Part shown: one piece after another, positions 17,476-27,574 of the stretch | Numbering within the stretch: position 1 is the stretch's first letter | Layout: the number at the start of each line of letters is the position of its first letter | Source: Bacteroidetes bacterium HGW-Bacteroidetes-1 | GTDB lineage: Bacteria > Bacteroidota > Bacteroidia > Bacteroidales > F082 | NCBI GenBank assembly: GCA_002842755.1 | Contig: PHDU01000008.1 | Span: 23,719 to 87,718, forward strand | DNA: 64,000 nucleotides | Direction: 5' to 3' | The notes under the pieces: model-generated | Seen by the model: the letters and a program-made list of their open reading frames with translations, nothing else | Databases searched by the model: none | What the model was told of the DNA's origin: nothing | Translations under genes and position numbers: made by a program

Positions 17476-19896
17476 CTATTCAAATTTTATCGCCTCCACA
17501 GGATTACTTCTCACAACCTTCAGTAAGTGAAAACTAATTGTAAGTAATCCTACCAAAAATGCTGCTATTCCGGCAACCAAAAAACTCAATGGGTTAATAT
17601 CAGTATGATACACGAAACTGCTCTCGAGCCATATTTCCAAACGCCACCAAGCCAATGGAACTGCTAATACAAAAGCGATCAATATCAATAAACCAAGTTC
17701 ACTATAAAGCATTTTCATGAGATTACCTACCGAAGCACCCAAGATTTTACGAATACCAATCTCTTTTGTTTTTTGTTCTGCAACATAAGAGGAAAGCCCG
17801 AGAAGTCCAAGCAAAGCAATAAAAACCGTGAGCAATGCTGCAAGTTCAAAAATCATTCCAATACGTGATTCATTGCGGTAATCCTCTGATAACATGTTTT
17901 CAAGTAATTTATAATCAAAAGGTTTTCCTGAGGCAAAGTGATCCCATTCAGTTTGGGTGAACGCAAGTGTTTCGCTAAAATTCTGACCTCGCACCTTCAA
18001 TAAAAGCATAAAAGCCGGACGCGTATTGAGCATAATAACATAGGGTTCAATAGGATTGTGTAACGACTGGATATGATAATCAGCAACTACACCAATCACT
18101 TTCAAAATGCGTCCTCCACTGCCATCAATTTCAAAGTCATAATGAATTTTCTTTCCAAGTGGTTCATCCCAGCCATACTGGCGAGCAAATGCCTGATTGA
18201 TAATTGCTGCCTCAGTCGCATCAGAACCCATATTTCGGTCGAAATTTCTTCCATCAGTCAGCTTAATATTTAGCACATCCAAATAATTATAATCAGCTTG
18301 AGTGAGCATAATAGCATGATCTTTCCAGCCTTCTTCGGACTCTATGCGCATAACCGTCTTTTGGTTCGACCTACCCGGAACGCCATTGGCATTGGTCACA
18401 GAGAGAATGGCAGGATGTTGCAACAAAGCTTCTCTGAATGGAATTACTTTATTTCGGAAAGAGGTGTCTTGTAATTGAAGAACCACAAGGTTCTCCTTAT
18501 CAAAACCAAGATCTTTGTTTTTAAGATACCGCAATTGATCATTCACTACCATTGTGCCAATAATGAGTGAAATAGCGATAGTAAACTGTAAAACAACAAG
18601 TATTCTGCGTAACCAGCCGCTATTTCGTCCACCACTACTTAAACTGCCTCTGAGTACTTTCACAGGCAAAAATGAAGAAAGATAAAAAGCAGGATAGCTA
18701 CCTGAAAGAAGAGCCAGTACAAAGGCAATGCTACTTAAAATAAAAATTATGAAAGGCTCAGTCAGTAACTCCATGGTAATTTTTTTCCCGGCAAGTTCGT
18801 TGAAATCGTCAATACAGATGCCAACAAGGGCAAGAGCAATTATTACTGCCACGAAAACCATCATAAAAGATTCTGTGAGAAACTGTGCTATTAGTTGACC
18901 CCTATGTGCACCGACTACTTTTCGAATCCCAACTTCACGTGCCCTTCTTGCTGAACGTGCTGTTGCCATATTCATATAGTTGATAGCAGCCAGTAGCAAA
19001 ATAAAAATTCCAACAGCCACAAAAATATATACGTAAGCTATATTTCCGGTTGGTAAATCAGCCTTGAGTCTATTGTAAAGATGCATATCAGCAAGGGGGG
19101 TCAAAACCGGAGTAAAGGTGGCGTTGATTTGATCACCAACCGATTTCATGTATTTTTCGTAAAAGGCAGGGAATTTTTGACTCAGAGCATCAATATCAGT
19201 ATTCTCATTAAGGAGAACAAAGGTAAAAAGGTTTACGCTCCAAAAACGTTCAGCTTCAAAGCTGTTAAAGTCTTCCACCGGACCTTGCACTCCTGTTATG
19301 ATAGAAATCAATCCTTCATAAAGAATATGGCTGTTCATGGGCAAGTCTTTGATAACACCTGTTATCTTGAGAGGAACATTCAATCCGGATTCAACTACTT
19401 CCCCAATGGGATTCTGATCACCAAAATATTTTCGCGATAATGACTCGGTAATCACCAATGAATTGATTTCCGTAAGTGCATTTTCCGGCTGTCCATAAAT
19501 AAATTCATTGGTAAATATGTCGAAAATCGTTGAATCCACCAGAAAAAACTGTGTTTCATAATACTCTTTATTTTCAACCTTTATAAGCAAGTCATTGATG
19601 CGGGCAATCCTAACCATCTCCTGTACCTCTGGGAATTCAAGCTTAAATGCCGGACCTAAAGGCAGAGCAGTGATAGCAAAATTGTCGTCCATTTCGCCAA
19701 TTTTAAATGCAGAATGCACTCTGTAAATTCTTTCATGCTTCAGATTATGCTTATCATAATTCAACTCATCGTTAACAAAAAGTAAAATAAAGATAACGGC
19801 CGAAAACCCCAGGCTAAGACCAAGAATATTGAGCAAAGAATAGAAACGGGTTTTTAACAGATTTCTATAGGCACTGAAAATATAATTGCGAAACAT
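17476..19896 (-). CDS. ABC transporter permease (MacB/FtsX family)
   Basis: An 806-residue inner-membrane permease of the Bacteroidota two-core type. TM1 lies near residues 20-45 after the MFRNYIFSAYRNLLKTRF start, followed by a large MacB-type periplasmic domain. There are two FtsX cores, marked by ARRAREVGIRKVVGAHRGQ and the later EQKTKEIGIRKILGASVGN, each with three to four membrane segments. Such proteins are mechanotransmission-type transporters acting on lipoproteins, peptides or envelope stress, not classical uptake. The ATG is chosen over an upstream TTG that would overlap the ATPase gene. The ATPase gene precedes it, 31 bases away. Confidence 0.88.
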   Translation of the reverse strand: MFRNYIFSAYRNLLKTRFYSLLNILGLSLGFSAVIFILLFVNDELNYDKHNLKHERIYRVHSAFKIGEMDDNFAITALPLGPAFKLEFPEVQEMVRIARINDLLIKVENKEYYETQFFLVDSTIFDIFTNEFIYGQPENALTEINSLVITESLSRKYFGDQNPIGEVVESGLNVPLKITGVIKDLPMNSHILYEGLISIITGVQGPVEDFNSFEAERFWSVNLFTFVLLNENTDIDALSQKFPAFYEKYMKSVGDQINATFTPVLTPLADMHLYNRLKADLPTGNIAYVYIFVAVGIFILLLAAINYMNMATARSARRAREVGIRKVVGAHRGQLIAQFLTESFMMVFVAVIIALALVGICIDDFNELAGKKITMELLTEPFIIFILSSIAFVLALLSGSYPAFYLSSFLPVKVLRGSLSSGGRNSGWLRRILVVLQFTIAISLIIGTMVVNDQLRYLKNKDLGFDKENLVVLQLQDTSFRNKVIPFREALLQHPAILSVTNANGVPGRSNQKTVMRIESEEGWKDHAIMLTQADYNYLDVLNIKLTDGRNFDRNMGSDATEAAIINQAFARQYGWDEPLGKKIHYDFEIDGSGGRILKVIGVVADYHIQSLHNPIEPYVIMLNTRPAFMLLLKVRGQNFSETLAFTQTEWDHFASGKPFDYKLLENMLSEDYRNESRIGMIFELAALLTVFIALLGLLGLSSYVAEQKTKEIGIRKILGASVGNLMKMLYSELGLLILIAFVLAVPLAWWRLEIWLESSFVYHTDINPLSFLVAGIAAFLVGLLTISFHLLKVVRSNPVEAIKFE

Positions 19897-19927
19897 GGTG
19901 CAGGTGGTTTTTAAGGTAATCAAAATA

Positions 19928-20626
19928 TCAAGCAATCAATGATTCTGCATGATGCGTAAGGTTCTCAGCTACCATTTGCCCGTCGAATAATCTAATAATC
20001 CTGTTGGCATAGGATGCATCACGCTGCGAGTGTGTGACCATGATAATGGTAGTTCCTTGTGCATTAAGTTTTTTCAACAACTCCATTACTTCTGTACCAT
20101 GAACTGAGTCGAGATTTCCTGTAGGCTCATCAGCAAGTATCAATGCGGGGCGCGAAACTATTGCCCTTGCCACCGCTACACGCTGCTGCTGTCCGCCCGA
20201 AAGCTGCAAAGGAAAATGTTTGCTCCTATGCTCCATCTGCATTTGCTTAAGCACTTCCTCAACCCGCCTTCTTCTGTCAGCAGGCGCCACACCCTGATAA
20301 AAAAGTGGTAGTTCAACATTTGCAAAAACAGACAACTCATCAATGAGATTAAAATTCTGGAATACAAATCCAATATTCTCCTTTCGAAAACTGGCACGTT
20401 GTCGTTCAGAGAAGGCCGAAACCTCATGCCCAACAAAACTATAGCTGCCTTTTGTGGGGTTATCAAGCAATCCGATGATGTTAAGCAAAGTCGATTTTCC
20501 ACAACCCGAAGGTCCCATGATCGCAACAAATTGACCTTGTTCTATTTGAATGTTGATCTTACTTAAGGCAGTAGTTTCAACTTCATCTGTCCTAAATACT
20601 TTTGAAAGCTGTTGTATGTGTATCAT
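19928..20626 (-). CDS. ABC transporter ATP-binding protein (MacB/LolD type)
   Basis: A 232-residue ATPase that powers the permease encoded next. Walker A is GPSGCGKST (38-46), the signature is LSGGQQQR (142-149), and Walker B is [12 protein letters not shown] (162-173); the ADEPTGNLD form is typical of the LolD/MacB/FtsE branch. An ATG is used in place of a TTG three codons upstream. The pair probably forms a type VII ABC transporter, but no substrate is indicated and no membrane-fusion partner is adjacent in this operon; the adaptor 0.4 kb upstream belongs to the RND pump. Confidence 0.92.
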   Translation of the reverse strand: MIHIQQLSKVFRTDEVETTALSKINIQIEQGQFVAIMGPSGCGKSTLLNIIGLLDNPTKGSYSFVGHEVSAFSERQRASFRKENIGFVFQNFNLIDELSVFANVELPLFYQGVAPADRRRRVEEVLKQMQMEHRSKHFPLQLSGGQQQRVAVARAIVSRPALILADEPTGNLDSVHGTEVMELLKKLNAQGTTIIMVTHSQRDASYANRIIRLFDGQMVAENLTHHAESLIA

Positions 20627-21036
20627 TCTATTCAATTTTGAACTGTTTTAACGAATTTTATGCCACTTTATATAAATAATTGACCGTAAACACATTGCCG
20701 TCAATCAACAATATTTTTTGTTGATTTAACGTATGAAGGTGTACGTTTTCAGACAGAATCTTGTTCAGGAATGAACAGCATATCAGTACAAATAAATGTG
20801 AGAAGAAGAATTTCTTATAAAAAATTCATTTGTAAACCTGAGAATATGAAAGGTTTCTTACTTTGAGGACTATACATCCTTCATAGAGGAACAGGTGAGA
20901 TTATTAATAAACACACCTTAGACATTTTGCAAATAGAATCTTCAAAACCAGATAAGCATATTGGCATGTTATCAATTTATTCTCGAACAATGCCTATGAC
21001 ATTCCTTTTTTATGAAAAGCCGAAATTTTTATGGTT
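20627..21036. other. 410-base spacer with an inverted repeat
   Basis: The spacer lies between the end of the adaptor gene and the start of the ABC ATPase gene. It holds an 8-bp inverted repeat (20703-20710 with 20719-20726) about 80 bases before the ATPase start. A 31-codon plus-strand frame (20771-20866) has no recognisable features and is not called. No TAnnTTTG element was found. Confidence 0.5.
20703..20726. repeat. inverted repeat upstream of the ABC transporter genes
   Basis: AATCAACA (20703-20710) and TGTTGATT (20719-20726) are perfect inverted arms around an 8-base AT spacer. It is not followed by a T run on either strand, so an operator is more likely than a terminator. The evidence is pattern only. 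Confidence 0.4.
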
Positions 21037-22269
21037 TTATTCTTCTGCCTGAATCAATTGGAACGTGCCTTTCGTAAGAAACAAAGCTCCTGATTTAAAA
21101 CCAGTAGTGTTTGTTATTTCTACTAAACCAAACATGGAGCGACCCGGCAATACCTCAATACGTTTAAATAGGTAATCCGTTTCCGTTTCATTGAGAAACA
21201 TCAACACGAAATATCTCCCATCAATATCAATCACTGCATCTTCAGGAAGAACACTTACCTTGAAATCATCAACCGCAATATTGCCGGTGAGGAACATTCC
21301 TGGCACCAGGATGTCTCTATTCTCTGCATTAATGCTTATGATTACCCCTGCCGATCGCTTATCCTTATCCACCTGCTGCGCAATATAACTGACATCACCC
21401 TGGAAGTTTAGATTAGTTCTATCGGGCAATTGCAGGTAAACCAGCTGTCCTTTTCTCAGATAAGACAAATCCTTTTCGAACACCTCCATCCTGGCCAGCA
21501 GAGTGTTGGTATTAACAATTTCAACGGCCTGCTCATCTGGATTAAGCCATTGACCTTTAGTAACAAGAATATGCGAAATAGAGCCCGAAAAAGGAGCTTT
21601 GACCACCACATGCGAGCTGATGTTATTTACATTAAGATTTTCAATGTCAATATGCATCAGTTTAAGCTTTTCTTTAAGAGACTTATGTTTTGCAGTAGCA
21701 ATCATAAATTCTGTTTCAGCCTGTTGCAAATCCTTCTGCGATGATACATTTCCCGATGCAAGCTTTTGCTGTCTTTCGAGAACAGCCTGGAGATTACTGA
21801 CAAGAACATCTGTCTCAATAAAATCCCTTTGCATGTCGATAAATTCAGGATTGTCCATACTTAATAAAAGCTGTCCTTTGAGCACATTTTGACCAGTAAC
21901 AACATAAATATCAGACACTTTTCCTCCGTAGTAGCTTCCAATTACCATTTTGTTCTGCTCTGGAACATCAACAAAACCGCTGGTTTTAACGAACGAATGA
22001 AAAACAGTATCTAAAATAGGCCCCATTTCCATTTTTGAGCTCTCAAACTGATTTTTGGTAAGAGTCAGGAGTGTTTCATCAGTTTTAGTTTTTATATCCT
22101 CAGGGCTCTTTTCTTCAGAAGTGCAGGAGACCAACATAAAAAAAACACCAAGCACTGTAGCTGCCAATATCCTGTTTGATGAAGGAAATTTAATAAGCAG
22201 GACAATGTATTCATTCAGGAGTTTACGATAATTATAGATTGTATTCATGATGAAAATATTTGTTGTCAT
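21037..22269 (-). CDS. RND efflux periplasmic adaptor (membrane fusion protein), CusB-like
   Basis: A 410-residue adaptor that links the RND pump to its outer-membrane channel. A long N-terminus leads into a membrane segment ending in lipobox C49 (MLVSCTSEE). The coiled-coil hairpin (about 130-190) is flanked by lipoyl-like half motifs, including GSYYGGKVSDIYVVTGQNV and VKAPFSGSISHILVTKGQW. Beta-barrel and membrane-proximal domains follow. Its ATG overlaps the TAA of the pump gene (TAATG), so translation is coupled. No His- or Met-rich metal-binding N-terminus is obvious. The metal specificity is therefore open. Confidence 0.9.
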   Translation of the reverse strand: MTTNIFIMNTIYNYRKLLNEYIVLLIKFPSSNRILAATVLGVFFMLVSCTSEEKSPEDIKTKTDETLLTLTKNQFESSKMEMGPILDTVFHSFVKTSGFVDVPEQNKMVIGSYYGGKVSDIYVVTGQNVLKGQLLLSMDNPEFIDMQRDFIETDVLVSNLQAVLERQQKLASGNVSSQKDLQQAETEFMIATAKHKSLKEKLKLMHIDIENLNVNNISSHVVVKAPFSGSISHILVTKGQWLNPDEQAVEIVNTNTLLARMEVFEKDLSYLRKGQLVYLQLPDRTNLNFQGDVSYIAQQVDKDKRSAGVIISINAENRDILVPGMFLTGNIAVDDFKVSVLPEDAVIDIDGRYFVLMFLNETETDYLFKRIEVLPGRSMFGLVEITNTTGFKSGALFLTKGTFQLIQAEE

Positions 22270-25200
22270 TAAAAACTTAAGTGATTTATTTCGATTACAG
22301 AAAGATTATATAAGTGTAGAAAATGAAGATATTCAGCCTCTAGTCTAACAGCATTTTCTTGTGCAAGCAAATACTGAAAAGCATTTATTTCACCTGATTT
22401 GAATGATTGTTCAGCGGCAAACCTTATTTCATCTGCCAGTTGTTTTCCTTGTTTGCTGTAGTATTCGAGTTGGGCTTTGTTATTGGATAGTTCAAGAATC
22501 AATTGTTCTTTTTTGCTGGACAACTGAACAAGGTAATTGTTATTTTGCTGCTGCACTGCCTCAGCTTTCATGTTCATTGATTTTGCTGCAGAACGCCTGC
22601 TCACAATCCAAATTGGTATGCCGAGTCCAACCTGAAAGCCATTATAAAGCTTCTGATCAGGACCTTTGTTCGCACCCAGAAAATATTCCAGATGAAGATC
22701 AGGATACCCTTTGTATCGCTCTGCCCTTGCACGAATGAATGCCGCTTTGTTGTCAAATTCGTAATATCTTCTTGCAGTTTCAATAGCAGAGTCGTTCATT
22801 TTGTATTCAAGTGGATCGTATTCATTCACCTCAAATTCGAAATCACTGTCTGCTTGCATTAAGGCTTTGAGGCGAGATTTGGCCGCTAAAAAATCGTTTT
22901 CTGTTTGTTTTAAACGCATTGAAGCTTCCTGTTTTTTTGCCAATGCTGTCAGGTACTCAAGTTTACCGCTACCACCCAGTTCAAAGTTTTTTCTAGATGC
23001 TTCTGCAATAACATTAAAATTACTGTCAAGTGAGAGAAATTGAATCCGTAATAAATACAAATAAACCAAGTCGAAATAAGCTTTTTTCACCTCTTTCACC
23101 AAAGCGTTTTTTTCTCTGTTAAACAAGTATTCCTGTTTCATAAGATTTTGTCGTGCTTCTTTTGACAAGGCATTGTAAACACCTGGGAAGCTCAACGATT
23201 GCTGCACCCCCCACACTTTAAGGGGCATATTGTTTTCTGCAATATTATTCTGATCAAAGTTATAGTAAATCAATGTTTTATCAGGGTTAAAAGCGGCTTT
23301 TACCTCTTGTTGTGAACTTTTTAGTTCAAATGCTGCAGCTTTCAACCCTGCATTGTTTTGAATGGCTTTTTCAATAGTTTCATCTAAACTAAGGTTTTGT
23401 GATTGGGCAGGAAATGTAGATATCAGAAGTAAAACAGCAATGATCATGGGAGCAGGTTTTGGAAGACGGCGGTTTTTAGGTCGTGGTCTTTTGGTCTCAA
23501 AAAGACAAAACAAAACAGGCAGCACAATCATTGTCAGCAAGGTAGCCGTAATTAGACCGCCAACAACTACTGTTGCAAGTGGCCTTTGTACTTCAACACC
23601 TGCTGAAGTGGATACAGCCATTGGTAAAAACCCCATTGCTGCGGCAGAGGCAGTGAGCAGAACAGGTCTAAGTCGTTCGCTCGTCCCCCGGATAATCAGT
23701 TGACGGATATCCTCGACACCTTGTTTTCTGAGCTCTTTGAAATGCTCTATTAAAACGATACCATTGAGTACAGCAATACCAAACAACGCAATAAAACCTA
23801 CTCCTGCTGAAATACTAAAAGGCAAATCACGTAACCATAGCAGCCAGATGCCGCCCACAGCTGATAACGGAATAGCTGTATAAACCATAAATGCTTCACG
23901 CAACGATCCAAACGCAAGATGCAACAAAGTAAATATAAGTAATAAGGCAATTGGCACAGCAATCATAAGTCGTGTACGGGCGCTGCGAAGATTCTCAAAC
24001 TGTCCTCCAAATTCAATTGTGTATCCTGCAGGCAACTCAATGTTATCGCGAATCAACTTTTGCACATCTTTTACCACAGATTCAAGATCTCGGCCACGTA
24101 CATTAACGCCCACAACGACACGCCGATGTGTGTTATCTCTGGAAATTTTAGCTGGTCCTTTTGAATAGGTCACATCTGCAAGTTCGCTTAAAGGAACCTG
24201 ACCTCCCATCGGTGAGGGAACATACATATTACGGAGGTGCTCTATTTTATTTCGATACTCTTTTTCATACCTCAGCACCAGATCAAAGCGTTTTTCCCCT
24301 TCAAATATTTCTCCTGCCTTGAGACCTGCGAATGCCATAGAAACAGCTTTGTTTACATCATCAATGTTAAGCCCGTACAGCGCAAGTTTTGTTCTGTTAT
24401 AACTGATATTCATTTCGGGCAATCCTGCAGTTTTTTCAACAATGACATCTGAAGCACCATCAATTGATTCAATAAGAGATTTTATTCTTAGAGCCGTTTT
24501 GTTCAGAAAATCAAGATTATCGCCAAATATTTTAATGGCCAAATCAGCTCTTGTTCCGGTTATTAACTCGTTAAACCGCATCTCTATTGGTTGGGTAAAT
24601 TCATAATCTATTCCTGGAATCACTAGCAAAGCTTCTTTGAATTTGTCGGCCAGTTCATCTTTACTTTTGGCAGTAACCCACTCTTTTTTAGGCTTCAATG
24701 TGATGATAATATCACTCTCCTCCATCGACATTGGGTCGGTTGGCACTTCAGCTGCCCCGATGCGGCTGACAATCTGATCCACTTCAGGAAATGTTTTTAG
24801 AATTTGTTCGATACGGGTAGTATATTCAATTGTTTTACTGAGTGAAGTCCCTGTTTTGAAAACGGGCTGTATTACAAAGTCGCCTTCATCCAATGTGGGT
24901 ACAAATTCACCACCCATGCGGGTAAAAATGAAAAAACTTACAGTCAATAGCAAAACAGCCAGAGAAAGAACAATTCTTTTATTGTTCAACGCCCATGTTA
25001 TAGAAGGTTCATAAGCCTTATTTAACAAAGCAAGCAATCTTGTAGAGATGTTATTTTTATGTATTGATGGGCGTAGAAACATGGATGAAACCACAGGCAC
25101 ATAAGTAAATCCCAAAATCATGGTTCCAAGTAGTGCGAAGGTAAAAACCTGTGCCATAGGCCTGAACATTTTTCCTTCAATGCCAGTAAGCGAAAGAATT

Positions 25201-26597
25201 GGAATAAAAACAATGATGATAATAAGCTGCCCGAAAATTGCTGAACGGGTGAGTTTTTTTGTTCCTTTAAGGGTGATTTTATCAATCATCCCTTGCCGGT
25301 CTTCTCCCTGCAATTTCATGATATCGGTGCTGTTTCGTGTTATCTGAAATGCAATGAATTCAACAATTATAACAGCACCGTCAATGATAATTCCGAAGTC
25401 GATAGCTCCAAGACTCATCAGATTTGCATCCACACCAAAAACATACATTAATGAAAGGGCAAATAAGAGACTTAAAGGAATAACAGAAGCGATTACCAAC
25501 CCTGAACGAATATTGCCCAGCAGTAATACTACTACAAAAATTACAATCAGACAACCCAGAATAAGATTTTCAGCAATAGTAAAAGTAGTTTTTCCAATCA
25601 ATGTACTTCGTTCAAGAAAACCATTTATACTCACTCCGGCAGGTAAACTACCAGAAATCTCTTCGACCCTTTTTTTTACTTCATTGATTACCTGATTTGA
25701 GTTGGCACCTTTAAGCATCATGACTTGCCCAAGGACTTTTTCTCCTTCTCCGTTTGCCGTGATAGCACCAAAACGTGTAGAACTACCAATTTGCACAGTA
25801 GCTATATCGCTAACGCGGACTACAGCACCACCCCTGTTGACCACCACGATATTGCCCAACTCTTCAACCGAACCTACCAAACCTTCGCTTCTAATAAAAT
25901 AACTCTGATTCGTTTTTTCGATATACCCTCCACCAACAATACTATTGTTCTTTTCAAGGGCCGAATATATCTCTTCGATGGTTATGTTCATCGCTTTAAG
26001 TTGACTTGGATTGATTGCCACTTCATACTGTTTCAAATAACCACCCCATGTGTTCACTTCAACCACTCCAGGAATACCCGATAACTGCCGTTTCACCAAC
26101 CAATCCTGAATTGTCCTAAGATCAGTATTTGAATATTGATCTTTGTATTCAGGATCAACCTCCAGTATGTATTGGTATATCTCTCCCAACCCGGTTGAAA
26201 TTGGACCCATAAACGGAGTTCCAAAACCCTGCGGAATACTTTCGATAGCTGATTGAATACGTTCTGCAATGAGCTGACGTGGCAAATAAGTGCCAATCTT
26301 ATCTTCAAAAACGATAGTCACCACCGAAAGCCCAAACTTGGAAACAGACCTTATTTCAATCAGGCCTGGCAGATTGGCCATTTCGAGTTCTACCGGATAA
26401 GTGATAAAGCGCTCTATATCCAATGTGGACAAGTTTCGTGAGGTTGTAATCACTTGAACCTGATTGTTTGTAACATCAGGCACTGCCCCAATAGGTATAT
26501 TCAATAAGGCAAATAGACCGAATCCAGCCATGGTTGCTGTTGCCAACAATACAATTAGTTTGTTCTGCAAGCTCGATTCAATAAGTTTGTTAATCAT
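22269..26597 (-). CDS. CusA/CzcA heavy-metal RND transporter fused to a TolC-like channel
   Basis: A 1442-residue fusion. Residues 1 to about 1040 form a heavy-metal RND pump with 12 membrane segments; the proton-relay signature D400-D406-E413 (DFGIIIDGAVIIVE) is the HME-RND form seen in CzcA. Residue 1051 begins a second signal-like hydrophobic segment (MIIAVLLLISTFPAQSQ), after which NLSLDETIEKAIQNN opens a TolC/CusC-type outer-membrane efflux domain running to the end (about 390 residues). So pump and channel are encoded as one open frame, an arrangement known from Bacteroidota, while the adaptor is separate. A Cu/Ag or Co/Zn/Cd substrate is likely; the linked CusRS-like regulators favour copper or silver weakly. 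Confidence 0.9.
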   Translation of the reverse strand: MINKLIESSLQNKLIVLLATATMAGFGLFALLNIPIGAVPDVTNNQVQVITTSRNLSTLDIERFITYPVELEMANLPGLIEIRSVSKFGLSVVTIVFEDKIGTYLPRQLIAERIQSAIESIPQGFGTPFMGPISTGLGEIYQYILEVDPEYKDQYSNTDLRTIQDWLVKRQLSGIPGVVEVNTWGGYLKQYEVAINPSQLKAMNITIEEIYSALEKNNSIVGGGYIEKTNQSYFIRSEGLVGSVEELGNIVVVNRGGAVVRVSDIATVQIGSSTRFGAITANGEGEKVLGQVMMLKGANSNQVINEVKKRVEEISGSLPAGVSINGFLERSTLIGKTTFTIAENLILGCLIVIFVVVLLLGNIRSGLVIASVIPLSLLFALSLMYVFGVDANLMSLGAIDFGIIIDGAVIIVEFIAFQITRNSTDIMKLQGEDRQGMIDKITLKGTKKLTRSAIFGQLIIIIVFIPILSLTGIEGKMFRPMAQVFTFALLGTMILGFTYVPVVSSMFLRPSIHKNNISTRLLALLNKAYEPSITWALNNKRIVLSLAVLLLTVSFFIFTRMGGEFVPTLDEGDFVIQPVFKTGTSLSKTIEYTTRIEQILKTFPEVDQIVSRIGAAEVPTDPMSMEESDIIITLKPKKEWVTAKSKDELADKFKEALLVIPGIDYEFTQPIEMRFNELITGTRADLAIKIFGDNLDFLNKTALRIKSLIESIDGASDVIVEKTAGLPEMNISYNRTKLALYGLNIDDVNKAVSMAFAGLKAGEIFEGEKRFDLVLRYEKEYRNKIEHLRNMYVPSPMGGQVPLSELADVTYSKGPAKISRDNTHRRVVVGVNVRGRDLESVVKDVQKLIRDNIELPAGYTIEFGGQFENLRSARTRLMIAVPIALLLIFTLLHLAFGSLREAFMVYTAIPLSAVGGIWLLWLRDLPFSISAGVGFIALFGIAVLNGIVLIEHFKELRKQGVEDIRQLIIRGTSERLRPVLLTASAAAMGFLPMAVSTSAGVEVQRPLATVVVGGLITATLLTMIVLPVLFCLFETKRPRPKNRRLPKPAPMIIAVLLLISTFPAQSQNLSLDETIEKAIQNNAGLKAAAFELKSSQQEVKAAFNPDKTLIYYNFDQNNIAENNMPLKVWGVQQSLSFPGVYNALSKEARQNLMKQEYLFNREKNALVKEVKKAYFDLVYLYLLRIQFLSLDSNFNVIAEASRKNFELGGSGKLEYLTALAKKQEASMRLKQTENDFLAAKSRLKALMQADSDFEFEVNEYDPLEYKMNDSAIETARRYYEFDNKAAFIRARAERYKGYPDLHLEYFLGANKGPDQKLYNGFQVGLGIPIWIVSRRSAAKSMNMKAEAVQQQNNNYLVQLSSKKEQLILELSNNKAQLEYYSKQGKQLADEIRFAAEQSFKSGEINAFQYLLAQENAVRLEAEYLHFLHLYNLSVIEINHLSF

Positions 26598-26863
26598 TTT
26601 AAAACTGTATTATATTTATCTTGAACAGATTATATGTTTATTTAAAAACTCCTTATGCTATTATGGATCATTTCAAATCTCCTTGGATGCTTTATTTCTG
26701 CTTTGCATGGCAAGTTAATTTTTAATGGTGCAAATTCAATGATACTATGAGTTATCTTATTCAATATTTTCGCTTAAATGCTTACGTTTCTTCTTTTACT
26801 TTCATGATTTCCTGGTAGAAATTTTTTCGAAATATCTGAGCTCCCCTCTAATCAATTTAACTT

Positions 26864-27574
26864 TCAATCATCATCAACTTTTAGACGCTCATATTTTGAT
26901 TGATTATCCGTTTTGTTGTTATCTTTTAGGAGTGGTTGAAGATTGAATGCAAGATAAAAAATCACAAATGCAGCAATAATCCATATTATACCAAACAATT
27001 GATGAAAGATATTTGCGGTTGCCGGTTTAGTTTCAATATTTTTAAATCCACTGAAAATAGAGCCGAAAGCTCCTTTTTTACCATGAAGTATTAAATCAAC
27101 CAGCACTCCGACAAGATGAAAAATGACAAGTCCCAAGAAAAGGTTTGCAAATACTTCATGGACTTCTTCCAGAAATTCGCCTCCAAAAACAAATGTATAT
27201 GACTGTGATTCTGATAAATACATTAAATATCCTGACAAAGATGTCAGAATGCCAATAAATAAAATACCCAGCATAACCAGTGAGGCCAGAGGGTTATGTC
27301 CATGAAATATTGTTTTTCCTATGCGTATAGATTTTACAAATTCAACCTGATTACTTAAACCAATCGGAAATTGACTAAATCGTGAGAATCGGGGTCCAAT
27401 CAAGCCATAAATGATTCTCATGGCGACCAAAACACCAACCATTGAACCAAACGCGAAATGAAACTGACGGTAATCATCAAAGTCTCCTAAAATGTATGCT
27501 GAGGTAAAACCAACAGCCAACAACCAGTGAAATGCCCTTGTAGGCCATGCCCAAATAAGTGTTTTTGTCTTCAT
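26864..27574 (-). CDS. cytochrome b561 / hydrogenase-type b cytochrome domain protein
   Basis: A 236-residue inner-membrane protein with about five hydrophobic segments and membrane histidines in RAFHWLLAVGF (H17), QFHFAFGS (H39) and the later HEVFANLFLGLVIFHLVG segment, the spacing of di-heme b-type cytochromes of the b561/Ni-Fe hydrogenase b subunit family. It would pass electrons between quinol and a periplasmic or membrane partner. Unusually, it sits directly behind a metal-responsive two-component system (TAATG overlap with the kinase stop) and ahead of the RND pump. A cytochrome partner is not encoded alongside. Confidence 0.82.
   Translation of the reverse strand: MKTKTLIWAWPTRAFHWLLAVGFTSAYILGDFDDYRQFHFAFGSMVGVLVAMRIIYGLIGPRFSRFSQFPIGLSNQVEFVKSIRIGKTIFHGHNPLASLVMLGILFIGILTSLSGYLMYLSESQSYTFVFGGEFLEEVHEVFANLFLGLVIFHLVGVLVDLILHGKKGAFGSIFSGFKNIETKPATANIFHQLFGIIWIIAAFVIFYLAFNLQPLLKDNNKTDNQSKYERLKVDDD

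Noticed and set aside
20771..20866. 31-codon plus-strand frame in the ABC/adaptor spacer
   Set aside because: No ribosome-binding site, homology or conserved feature; a basic short sequence typical of chance.
25354..26084. Plus-strand frames of 66-119 codons antisense to the RND pump
   Set aside because: These are low-complexity reverse readings of conserved pump codons, with no start context or homology.
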